Origin: JAVBOP01 sp031550405
GTDB lineage: Bacteria; Bacteroidota; Ignavibacteria; Kapaibacteriales; UBA2268
Assembly (NCBI GenBank): GCA_031550405.1
Contig: JAVBOP010000008.1
Coordinates: 1-18,175 of the forward strand
Direction: 5' to 3'
DNA: 18,175 bases
The notes below the pieces were generated by a model. That model was given only the letters and a program-made list of their open reading frames with translations. It ran no database searches and was not told the DNA's origin. Made by a program: the position numbers and the translations under genes. Positions 7,928-15,625 of this stretch are shown one piece after another; the stretch's first letter is position 1, and the number at the start of each line of letters is the position of its first letter.

Positions 7928-8433
7928 CAATTACCTGCCTTCGGATAATTATTATTAATTTGCCATTTTTCCTTATCTATATCAAAAATATAGGTATACT
8001 CGTGTTCGGCACCTCGCATTAATAAATTTTTATTGTTAATTTCAAACACAGGCGGCATTTTTAAATTCGCCGCTGGCAATGCGAAGTCATATATTTTGGC
8101 TTGATTTGCAATTGGTTTAAGCATCCACAAATTCCTGAAACCTTCGCCTGTGATAAAATAGCGCCCTCTAATCTTTGCAACCGTAACGTTGATACCCGCG
8201 CGTATGCTCAGCTTTTCCTGCTTCAATATCTCATTCATATTAATCTTCTCGCCAGTCTCGCTCATTACAACAATGCAATTGGTATCTACCATAGCTGTAA
8301 CAGGGCACTCATAATCCTTGCAGCTCAGCCGCTGGGACTGAATACATGTCAGACATGTCTGCTCAAAATCAATCTTTGTAGAACAAGAAACAAGCACAAG
8401 CAATGCCATAATACTTGCAATAAAAGTTTTCAT
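7927..8433 (-). CDS. Cys-rich lipoprotein of unknown function
   Basis: A 168-residue lipoprotein: signal peptide with lipobox LVSC (Cys17). The mature N-terminus has five more Cys in a short space (27, 30, 38, 43, 53), beginning with CLTC. The spacing suggests disulfides or a metal site, but I know no family with exactly this pattern. The rest (about 60-160) is strand-rich and looks like a small beta domain. The ATG at 8433 has one of the best Shine-Dalgarno sequences in the window (GAGG, 8438-8441, 4 bases before the start). The stop overlaps the start of the coiled-coil protein gene by one base. It lies 212 bases after dnaA on the same strand; that gap contains a palindrome but no clear terminator, so read-through from dnaA is possible. 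Confidence 0.85.
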   Translation of the reverse strand: MKTFIASIMALLVLVSCSTKIDFEQTCLTCIQSQRLSCKDYECPVTAMVDTNCIVVMSETGEKINMNEILKQEKLSIRAGINVTVAKIRGRYFITGEGFRNLWMLKPIANQAKIYDFALPAANLKMPPVFEINNKNLLMRGAEHEYTYIFDIDKEKWQINNNYPKAGN

Positions 8434-8617
8434 TATACCTCACAAATTCCAATAATTAAACATATTAAATTTAACAACACACTAATTTACTGTATTTTTT
8501 CCAATCTACCAATTTATTTTTAATTGCTTTTTTATAAGTCGAGGTCATTAAATATCTACAGATTTGCCACAATCACAAATAGTGAAGCTATATTATATTG
8601 GAAAAACACACCTTATA

Positions 8618-8643
8618 TATTTATGAATAATTATTCATAAATA
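8618..8643. repeat. Perfect 26-bp palindrome 2 bases after the dnaA stop
   Basis: Half-site TATTTATGAATAA (8618-8630) is followed directly by its exact reverse complement (8631-8643), without a loop. It is almost all A/T with one G-C pair per arm. The 15 bases 8621-8635 also occur at 5176-5190, 2 bases after the nuoA stop. It could be a binding site for a dimeric protein, a weak 3'-end hairpin, or a chance product of AT-rich sequence. Confidence 0.7.
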
Positions 8644-8645
8644 CG

Positions 8646-10082
8646 TTATCGGTTGTTGATGATTGATTCCAAGATGTCAAACTCAACTTTGATTTTACGG
8701 TCTGTGTCCAAGTAATTTTGGATTGCCTGGCAAGAGTGCAACACCGTTGAATGGTCGCGTCCACCAAAGGCATCGCCAATGGATTTAAGAGATAAAGTTG
8801 TATATTTGCGGGCTAAAAATATTGCCATTTGGCGGGCGAGTGCGACTTCGTGTTTGCGGGATTTCGACTCAATAATATCCACTTTTACATTATATTGCAA
8901 CGCCACTTTTTCCTTTATTTCATTGATAGTTACCGGTTTTTGCTCGGTAGCCAGCCCATGTATAACTTCATGTACAAGATCGGCAGTTATGGCTTTTTTG
9001 TCAAATGTAACCATTGCAATCAATTTGATTATTGTGCCTTCAATTTCCCGTATGCTTTTGGTAACATTGCGTGCAATAATTTCGATAATTTCGTCGGATA
9101 AGTTAATGCCTTCGTCTTTGATTTTCCGCTTAATAATTTCAGTTCTTAATTTCAAATCAGGCTGTTTGATTTCAACTGTAAGTCCAGCTATAAAACGAGA
9201 TACAAGCCTTTCGTTTATATCAGGAATATCTTTGGGCGCTCTATCGGCGGTCAATATTATTTGTTTGCCTTCCTGATACAAAGCCTCGTAAGTGTAGAAT
9301 AATTTTTCCTGTGTTTGCTCTTTTCCCGAAAGGAATTGTATATCGTCAATAATTAGAACATCGACATTGCGATATAAACTGATAAATTCGCTGTTCTTTT
9401 TATTTTGCACGGACGAAACGAAGTCTATCGTGAATTGCTCGCTACTTGTATACAGTATCTTTTTTTTAGGATTATTCTGAAGTATATAATTGCCGATAGC
9501 TTGCGCAAGGTGCGTTTTTCCCAAGCCAGAATTTCCATATATAAAAAACGGATTAAAACGCGTTCCGCCGGGTTCTTTGCTAACGGCTTTGGCTGCCGAT
9601 GTAGGCAATTGGTTGCTTTCGCCGACAACGAAAGATTCAAAAACATACCTTGGATTTAAGTTGCTTTGCCTGATATTGTCTTGAGACGAAACGGATGCGT
9701 GCACCGGCGGATATTTCAAGGCAGGCGAATATATCCTGGCTGGCTCTATATCCAGATTATTCACAACAACTGTTTCGTAAAACAATTTTGCATCATCGCC
9801 CAAAACTCTTTTAATGGTTTTGTCAAGCAGCATATAATAATGTTCTTCTATCCATTCCTGATACCACTGACTTGGTATTTGAACAGTTAAATTATTCAAT
9901 TCAAGGCTCTTGGCACGAATAGGTTCAAACCATGTAGAATATGCCTGCGAATCAATGTTATCCCTTATTATTTCAAGACAATTATTCCAATATTCTGCCG
10001 CCGATAATTGATTTTTTATGTCAATCTTTTCATTTTTTTCCGTACCAACGAAAATACCTAAATCATTAGAGCTATTCGTCAT
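8646..10082 (-). CDS. dnaA: Chromosomal replication initiator protein DnaA
   Basis: DnaA binds origin DnaA boxes, opens the duplex and loads the helicase. The 478 residues show all domains: domain I about 30-100 (YWNNCLEII, AYSTWFEPIRAKSL), a short linker domain II to about 143, the AAA+ domain III with Walker A GNSGLGKT (183-190), Walker B DVLIIDDIQF (241-250) and the arginine-finger box ERLVSRF (291-297), and DNA-binding domain IV with the signature GGRDHSTVLHSCQAI (440-454). About 28 extra residues precede domain I. The ATG at 10082 is supported by AAGGA (complement of 10089-10093) 6 bases upstream. The usual partners dnaN, recF and gyrB are not adjacent: the next genes in the same direction encode a lipoprotein and a coiled-coil protein, and a TPR protein and purA lie upstream. 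Confidence 0.98.
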   Translation of the reverse strand: MTNSSNDLGIFVGTEKNEKIDIKNQLSAAEYWNNCLEIIRDNIDSQAYSTWFEPIRAKSLELNNLTVQIPSQWYQEWIEEHYYMLLDKTIKRVLGDDAKLFYETVVVNNLDIEPARIYSPALKYPPVHASVSSQDNIRQSNLNPRYVFESFVVGESNQLPTSAAKAVSKEPGGTRFNPFFIYGNSGLGKTHLAQAIGNYILQNNPKKKILYTSSEQFTIDFVSSVQNKKNSEFISLYRNVDVLIIDDIQFLSGKEQTQEKLFYTYEALYQEGKQIILTADRAPKDIPDINERLVSRFIAGLTVEIKQPDLKLRTEIIKRKIKDEGINLSDEIIEIIARNVTKSIREIEGTIIKLIAMVTFDKKAITADLVHEVIHGLATEQKPVTINEIKEKVALQYNVKVDIIESKSRKHEVALARQMAIFLARKYTTLSLKSIGDAFGGRDHSTVLHSCQAIQNYLDTDRKIKVEFDILESIINNR

Positions 10083-10487
10083 TTCTATTCCTTACAATAT
10101 TAATTCTGGGGGTATTTTATATTCTAAATGCAAAATGAAACTGCACTCAAAAGACAAATTCAATTTGCCATATTTTTTCATGAAAATCAAACAAAAAAAC
10201 TTTTTTCCGGTGCATTTTTTTCTTGGAAAATTCTATCACATCAATTTTTAACATGTTTATCGAATTGCTAAACAAATATTTTTATTGCATATTTGGATAA
10301 ATATTTTTACACCATTCAAAATTTTATTTTTTTATGTAAAATACATCATAACAGTGTTAAAAATAATGCTATTATAAAATCATTGAAAATACATTTTTTT
10401 TTCTTGTTTTTTACAAAATCCGTGCAAGCGCTAATATTTTAAAGAAATATCAGCCGATAAATTGTGTGTATTTTCAGTTGAATGTTC
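10083..10487. other. AT-rich region upstream of dnaA: promoter, possible origin segment
   Basis: These 405 bases between the TPR gene stop and the dnaA start are strongly A/T-rich with many A and T tracts. They must hold the dnaA promoter. One near-consensus DnaA box, TTTGGATAA (10292-10300; reverse TTATCCAAA, one mismatch to TTATCCACA), is visible. There is also a 12-bp palindrome, TTTTCATGAAAA (10175-10186). I see no cluster of DnaA boxes, so an origin here is not established. No terminator for the TPR gene is evident. Confidence 0.4.
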
Positions 10488-11111
10488 CTATTTGCTTTCT
10501 ATTATTTTTAGCAGGCGCTCGCATTCGCTTTTCAATTCAGGCAGGTTGTTGGGTTGGGCAATGAAAGCAGCAAAATCGGATTTGGCTTGAGTATAATCTT
10601 TCTTTTGATAATTTGAAATGGCTTTGCCGTATAAAGATAAACTGTTGTTATTATTGATAGTTAGCGCGGACTCGAAATCATGAATAGCCTGCTCATAATT
10701 GCTTTCCAGATAATATGCCAAGCCACGGCTATAAAAAGCATCATCAGAGTTGGAATTTAGAGGAATTGCCTGCGAAAGATTGGCAATAGCTTGCGGATAC
10801 TTGCCTTCCTGCAAATAAATCAAGCCCAAACCCAAATATGCCTCAAAATATTGGCTATTCAACTTGACGGCAGCAGCGAAATCGGCTTCGGCTTCGGCAT
10901 TTTTATTGAGCTGGTAATATGCCATTCCACGCCCATAAAACGCTGGAGCGTATTGATTGTAATTGCCAATCAAATTGGAATATATTTCAGCAGCTTTGCT
11001 GTAATTGCTTGATTTTAAAGCCTGCTGTGCATCATCTATGGTATATGTATTTTCTGAAAATGCAGTTTGAAATGCAAGGAATATAATTGATAAGTATATA
11101 ATTTTATTCAT
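10488..11111 (-). CDS. Secreted tetratricopeptide-repeat protein
   Basis: A 207-residue protein with a signal peptide (cleavage likely after AFS, residue 19) and about five TPR units in tandem (about 23-54, 55-88, 89-122, 123-156 and 157-188). The canonical pattern of a small residue at position 8, Tyr at 11 and Ala-x-x-x-Phe near the end is easy to see, for example in AFYGRGMAYYQLNKNAEAEA and AFYSRGLAYYLESNYEQAIH. TPR proteins act as protein-binding scaffolds, here in the periplasm; the partner is unknown. The gene starts 87 bases after purA on the same strand and may be co-transcribed with it, though no functional link is obvious. A short final helix (191-205) closes the superhelix. Confidence 0.88.
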   Translation of the reverse strand: MNKIIYLSIIFLAFQTAFSENTYTIDDAQQALKSSNYSKAAEIYSNLIGNYNQYAPAFYGRGMAYYQLNKNAEAEADFAAAVKLNSQYFEAYLGLGLIYLQEGKYPQAIANLSQAIPLNSNSDDAFYSRGLAYYLESNYEQAIHDFESALTINNNNSLSLYGKAISNYQKKDYTQAKSDFAAFIAQPNNLPELKSECERLLKIIESK

Positions 11112-11198
11112 GGTTAATCTATATTGTACAATCTATGTGATAAGAAAGAATAATTAAAAAAAAATCATAAATGTATTGCACCAAATATCCAGTTACAA

Positions 11199-12470
11199 CT
11201 ACCGGATAATGGTGTCATTTCGTTCAGGGCTTGTAGAAATCATTGACACTCCAATTCCCATGAAATTTTCGATAAACCCTATATATTCCTTAGTTTGCAA
11301 AGGCAAAGCATTAAAATTGTTAATGCCATTCAGCGCCGTTTTCCAGCCATTCAGCGTTGTATATTCCACCTCAATATGCCGTTCGTCCATATACGTCGGG
11401 AATTTATCAGCCTGATTGCCGTCAACAATATACTTGGTTGCCACTCGGATTTCGTCAAACTCATCAAGCACATCAAGCTTGGTGAGAGCTATCTCGGTTA
11501 TGCCATTTATCATTGCCGAATACTTAAGCGCCACAAGATCAAGCCAACCGCAACGGCGCGCTCTGCCTGTTGTTGAGCCAAATTCATGCCCTTTTTGCGA
11601 CATAATATCGCCCACATTATTTGCTTGCTCCGTAGGAAATGGACCATTGCCAACGCGAGTACAATATGCCTTCGTTATGCCTATTATCCTGCTGATTTTA
11701 TTGGGAGGTATGCCTGTTCCAGTGCATGCGCCGCCTGCCGTAGGATTCGAGCTGGTTACGAAAGGATATGTGCCAAAATCTATATCCAGCAGCGAACCTT
11801 GCGCACCTTCAAGCATAACACGCTTTCCCGCCGCAATAGCATTATTCAGATAATAAGTTGTATCCGTGATATATGGCAGCAGTTTTTGGCAAGCCGCTAC
11901 GAATATGTCAACAGTGTCACTGGTTATGGCTTTCGGAGAATTATGAATAAATTTTAATAATTTGTTTTTTTCGTCCGCCTGTGCGATTATCTTTTCCCGC
12001 AACTTCTGCTCATTATAAATATCAGCCGCTTTGATGCCGATACGGGCAATTTTATCGGTATATGCAGGTCCAATGCCGCGTCCCGTTGTGCCTATGGTAG
12101 TATATTGCTTGCTTGCCTCTCTTTCATTGTCGATAATTTGGTGGTATGGCAGTATGAGATGTGCGTTTTCACTTATCATTAATTTGCCGGCAACTTCAAT
12201 ATTGTGCCTTTGGAGCATCTCCATCTCATCAAGCAGCGCAAATGGGTCAATAACAACGCCATTGCCTATAATACACTGGATAGTGTCGTGCAAAATACCG
12301 GATGGAATCAAATGCAATATGATTTTTTTGCCACCGCAAACGATTGTATGTCCAGCATTTGCTCCTCCTTGAAAGCGCGCAACAATATCAAAATCACTGC
12401 ATAGCAAATCGACAATTTTCCCTTTTCCCTCATCGCCCCATTGGGCACCAAGAATCAATGTAGTACTCAT
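11199..12470 (-). CDS. purA: Adenylosuccinate synthetase
   Basis: PurA joins IMP and aspartate using GTP to make adenylosuccinate, the first committed step from IMP to AMP. The 423-residue length is normal. Key motifs are present: the N-terminal P-loop GAQWGDEGKGK (8-18) with catalytic Asp13, the NAGHT segment (38-42) with catalytic His41, TTGRGIGPAY (128-137), the IMP/aspartate loop SSNPTAGGACTGTGIPP (240-256), GSTTGRARRCGWLD (298-311) and the guanine-specificity motif KLDVLD (331-336). In the usual SSNTTAGG motif one Thr is Pro here (Pro243), a small variation. The ATG at 12470 has a TATATTTG promoter box 45 bases upstream and no Shine-Dalgarno sequence. It diverges from the OmpA-family gene over a 223-base region. 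Confidence 0.97.
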   Translation of the reverse strand: MSTTLILGAQWGDEGKGKIVDLLCSDFDIVARFQGGANAGHTIVCGGKKIILHLIPSGILHDTIQCIIGNGVVIDPFALLDEMEMLQRHNIEVAGKLMISENAHLILPYHQIIDNEREASKQYTTIGTTGRGIGPAYTDKIARIGIKAADIYNEQKLREKIIAQADEKNKLLKFIHNSPKAITSDTVDIFVAACQKLLPYITDTTYYLNNAIAAGKRVMLEGAQGSLLDIDFGTYPFVTSSNPTAGGACTGTGIPPNKISRIIGITKAYCTRVGNGPFPTEQANNVGDIMSQKGHEFGSTTGRARRCGWLDLVALKYSAMINGITEIALTKLDVLDEFDEIRVATKYIVDGNQADKFPTYMDERHIEVEYTTLNGWKTALNGINNFNALPLQTKEYIGFIENFMGIGVSMISTSPERNDTIIR

Positions 12471-12514
12471 TTACATTATATTTATTTTTTATAATAAGAA
12501 CTGCAAAACAATCT

Positions 12515-12522
12515 CAAATATA
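12515..12522 (-). promoter_or_regulatory. Bacteroidota-type -7 box (TATATTTG) before purA
   Basis: The minus strand reads TATATTTG 45 bases before the purA ATG, the same octamer as before the M48 and flippase-like genes. A TTTG occurs 12 bases further upstream, closer than the usual 17 to 23, so the -33 element is uncertain. Confidence 0.45.
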
Positions 12523-12650
12523 CGAAAAAAACATCAAAAATGGTATCCATAATGAGATAGATAATAATATATGAATATTTTTTAATAAAATTAATGTGAG
12601 ATTTATTAAGAAAAATTATTTTATACAACAGGACATTTGCATTTTTTTAT

Positions 12651-12658
12651 TATATTAG
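12651..12658 (+). promoter_or_regulatory. Weak candidate -7 box (TATATTAG) before the OmpA-family gene
   Basis: TATATTAG differs by one base from the TATATTTG boxes of other genes here and ends 35 bases before the ATG at 12694, a similar distance. Evidence is positional only. Confidence 0.22.
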
Positions 12659-12693
12659 CCCAACTTTAAAAAATATAAATTAGTTCAGCCCAA

Positions 12694-14655
12694 ATGCAAA
12701 TGCAACAAATTTTGAAAATATATTTACCGTTTTTTCTATTATTTTTGAGTTCCAATGCTCTATTTACACAAGAAACAAAATATCATGATTATTCTGTAAA
12801 TGCTGGATTTTCATTGGGTTACGATTTCAATTCATCTTATTTTTTAACATTGCCCGGCTGTGTAACATGCTATAAGTATGATAGTGTAAGCTTTGATAAG
12901 GCGTCTGGATTGGGCTATTCAATTTGGGCAGGGCTAAATAAAAAATTACCAAATATTCTTAAATCGTCCGAAACAAGGATGACACTGAATGTGAATTATA
13001 CAAATTTTTCTGCAAATTACGCCCAAAGTACAGTTATCGGTAATTTTATTGATGGTGATAAAATTGATGAAATATGGAGTGAAACTACCTTAAATACCAA
13101 TATTCACACAGTCTTACTGCATTCTATCCTCGCAATAAATCCTTTTAAAATCAAATATCCTAATCCAATTTTTTTAGGCTTGGGCTTTAAGACTGGCTTG
13201 CTGTTATCGGGAAATTTTGATAAAATGGAGCAGCTTTTGAGTCCAGATGCGGCATATTTCGAGAATGGAACAAAAACGCGAGCTCAATATGATGGAAATA
13301 TACAGGATTTATCGCCGTTTTTTTTCGCGCTTTCCGCCAATGCAAGTATAAATTTATTGAATTTGGGGCATTTTAATCTATCTTCTGAAATTTCATTCGA
13401 TTACGCATTAACAAACTTTGTCCGTTTTCAAGATAATTCTGAATATTGGAAGGCAAGCGCGCTGAATTTGGGATTGAATCTGGCATATAATATTCCCAAG
13501 TCGGCGCCCGTTATGCCTGCTCCACCGGTTATACCGCAACTGCCGAAGCTGCCTTTGCCTGAAGTCGGCGCGCTGAATTTGATTGTGGATATTGCCGATG
13601 AAAAAAACCAAAAATTGCAGAATAATGAAAATATTTTCATAAAAGTCGATTTGATCGAAACTATCCATACGGAAAATTATTTGCCAATTATATTTTTTGA
13701 ATTGAATTCCGATAAAATAAAGGACGGAAATTCTCGTGAACTAATAAAATATTTATCAAATCAGGACAAAATAAATATCAATATTGGATTGGCGTTTCAT
13801 GAAGATGAAAAATTAGCTGAATCGAGGCAACTTGCTGTTATTAATTGGCTTAGCGCAAATAATATCGCTACAGAAAATATATCATTTACACATCAAAAAG
13901 CAGACAAAAAGCAGCGATATTCACAAATTGAAGAGGAAAAGGCGTTTGCCCAGTTTTTGAAAAATGGGAAAATTATTCAAATTATCAATGAAAAAAAAGA
14001 TACGGTTATTGAAAAAATAGATTCCAAGCAACTTATTGTAAATTCACAAGTTACAGCAACAGCAATTCCTTATGTTTATTCAAGCGAACTAAAAATTAAT
14101 GAAGAGCAAAAGGCAACTTCATCTGATGAAAAATCTGTGTTTGATATAAATAAGGATGTTTTGGATTGGCAAAGCAATTTAGATAATAAAAAAATAATTT
14201 TAAATTGCAAATTGATTGATGCTGAACAAAAGCAAGCTAATCAAATTTTTAATTTTACTGTAATCCCGCAAATTACAATCAAGAAATTCATTAATTCAAA
14301 TCAAAGTAATTATTATGTAAATGAGTATGTTATTGGTTTTTTCAATTTTGACGAAGCGAATATATTTGCTGTCGATACAAATGCCATAAATGCTGTAATC
14401 GAATCCCTGAGGCAAGGCTCAGATGTTGAATTGATAGGCTATACCGACAATTTGGGCACAAACCAGTACAATTCTAATTTGTCGATTGAGCGAGCCAAAT
14501 CAGCTCTGGAATTGATAAATTATGAAAAAAAATTCATAAATCAAATCGAAATTTCTCTGCCGAAAGACAATCGTGTCAATAATACCTCTGCATATACCAG
14601 AACACAAAACCGCACCGTAGTTGCAAGAATATTGAACAAAGCCTCTTTAAAATAA
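12694..14655 (+). CDS. OmpA-family outer-membrane protein with two OmpA-like regions
   Basis: A 653-residue envelope protein. After a signal peptide (about 1-25) comes a strand-rich region (30-268) ending in LNLGLNLAYNIP, probably a beta-barrel. A Pro-rich linker (269-291) follows. A first OmpA-like segment begins at YLPIIFFELNSDKI (329-342) but lacks the normal binding motif, so it is degenerate. Residues about 485-545 look like an Ig-like strand domain. A complete C-terminal OmpA domain begins at YVIGFFNFDEANIF (545-558) and has GYTDNLGTNQYNSNLSIERA (582-601), with Asp585 and Arg600 in the places that bind diaminopimelate in peptidoglycan. It probably ties the outer membrane to the cell wall. 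The barrel is inferred, not certain. The ATG at 12694 has no Shine-Dalgarno sequence; a second ATG lies 6 bases later. xerD follows after 39 bases with no terminator between. Confidence 0.88.
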   Translation: MQMQQILKIYLPFFLLFLSSNALFTQETKYHDYSVNAGFSLGYDFNSSYFLTLPGCVTCYKYDSVSFDKASGLGYSIWAGLNKKLPNILKSSETRMTLNVNYTNFSANYAQSTVIGNFIDGDKIDEIWSETTLNTNIHTVLLHSILAINPFKIKYPNPIFLGLGFKTGLLLSGNFDKMEQLLSPDAAYFENGTKTRAQYDGNIQDLSPFFFALSANASINLLNLGHFNLSSEISFDYALTNFVRFQDNSEYWKASALNLGLNLAYNIPKSAPVMPAPPVIPQLPKLPLPEVGALNLIVDIADEKNQKLQNNENIFIKVDLIETIHTENYLPIIFFELNSDKIKDGNSRELIKYLSNQDKININIGLAFHEDEKLAESRQLAVINWLSANNIATENISFTHQKADKKQRYSQIEEEKAFAQFLKNGKIIQIINEKKDTVIEKIDSKQLIVNSQVTATAIPYVYSSELKINEEQKATSSDEKSVFDINKDVLDWQSNLDNKKIILNCKLIDAEQKQANQIFNFTVIPQITIKKFINSNQSNYYVNEYVIGFFNFDEANIFAVDTNAINAVIESLRQGSDVELIGYTDNLGTNQYNSNLSIERAKSALELINYEKKFINQIEISLPKDNRVNNTSAYTRTQNRTVVARILNKASLK

Positions 14656-14694
14656 AGCAAATAGCGAGACGTATCCAGCAAAAAATGTTTAATT

Positions 14695-15606
14695 ATGAAG
14701 TTATCTCTGGAAATAAACAAAGAATTAAAAAGCTATCTTGATTTTATTAAGCTTGAAAAAGGTCTCACTGCAAACAGTATTGAGGCATATTCGCACGATT
14801 TGCGGGTCTATGCGGGATTTTTAGCTCAAAATAATATTACAAGCATCGCTTCGGTTGAATATCAACATCTAAAAAATTTTTTTGATAACTTATATGAGTT
14901 ATGCCTCTCGGATACCACCCGTGCGCGCTATCTATCATCTATTCGCGGCATCCATAAGTTCTTGTTTATCAACAACAAAGCTGCATCTGATGTATCAGAA
15001 TTGATAGAAATGCCGAAGCAGGAGCGCGCGCTCCCTGACGTGCTTTCACTTGAAATGATCAGCCAAATGATAGATGCAATTGATACGACTAATGCTGCTG
15101 GCGTGCGGGATAGAGCTATTATCGAAGTGCTTTATGCCTGCGGTTTGCGTATTTCCGAATTGATGGAACTGACGTTGCACAATATTTTTTGGGATGATAG
15201 CCTGATTCGGGTGATTGGCAAGGGACATAAAGAGCGCATTGTGCCAATAGGCGAGGAAGCCAGAAAATGGCTTAAAACGTATATAAACGAGGCGAGAGAA
15301 CTGCTTTATCAAACGGGAATTTCGCCTGATAATATTTTTTTGAATCGGCGTGGCGGCAAGCTGTCGCGTATGGGTATCTGGAAAATTATTGACAGGTATG
15401 CAAAAATCGCTGGCATAAATTTTCAGGTACATCCGCATCTTTTTCGACATTCGTTTGCTACACATTTGCTCGAAGGTGGAGCGGATTTGCGTGCGGTGCA
15501 GGAAATGCTGGGGCATTCGAGCATAAACACCACGCAAATATATACGCATCTGGATAGGAATTATATCAAAGAGGTGCATTCCACTTTCCATCCCCGCGCA
15601 AAATAA
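14695..15606 (+). CDS. xerD: Tyrosine recombinase XerD-type
   Basis: A site-specific recombinase of the XerC/XerD class, which resolves chromosome dimers at dif near the terminus. The 303-residue length is normal. The N-terminal SAM-like DNA-binding domain spans about 8-92 and the catalytic domain about 113-290. All six catalytic residues are visible: Arg152 in CGLRISEL, Lys176 in GKGHKER, His248 and Arg251 in HPHLFRHSFATHLLEGG, His274 in LGHSSINTTQIYTHLD, and the nucleophile Tyr283. The ending HSTFHPRA is typical of the Xer group rather than of mobile-element integrases, and no attachment sites or cargo genes are seen. Choosing XerD over XerC rests on overall resemblance. It follows the OmpA-family gene by 39 bases and converges on the flippase-like gene, with 19 bases between. 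Confidence 0.92.
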   Translation: MKLSLEINKELKSYLDFIKLEKGLTANSIEAYSHDLRVYAGFLAQNNITSIASVEYQHLKNFFDNLYELCLSDTTRARYLSSIRGIHKFLFINNKAASDVSELIEMPKQERALPDVLSLEMISQMIDAIDTTNAAGVRDRAIIEVLYACGLRISELMELTLHNIFWDDSLIRVIGKGHKERIVPIGEEARKWLKTYINEARELLYQTGISPDNIFLNRRGGKLSRMGIWKIIDRYAKIAGINFQVHPHLFRHSFATHLLEGGADLRAVQEMLGHSSINTTQIYTHLDRNYIKEVHSTFHPRAK

Positions 15607-15625
15607 CAGGAGGTGTAAATATAAA

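Noticed and set aside
8101..8523. A 140-codon plus-strand open frame
   Set aside because: It is antisense to the Cys-rich lipoprotein gene, whose lipobox, Shine-Dalgarno sequence and operon structure are convincing.
10292..10300. TTTGGATAA as a functional DnaA box
   Set aside because: A single one-mismatch match in a very AT-rich stretch is expected by chance; no second clear box nearby, so no origin is called.
14695..15606. The tyrosine recombinase as an integrase of a mobile element
   Set aside because: Length, catalytic motifs and the HPRA ending are those of Xer proteins, and there is no attachment repeat, tRNA or cargo nearby.
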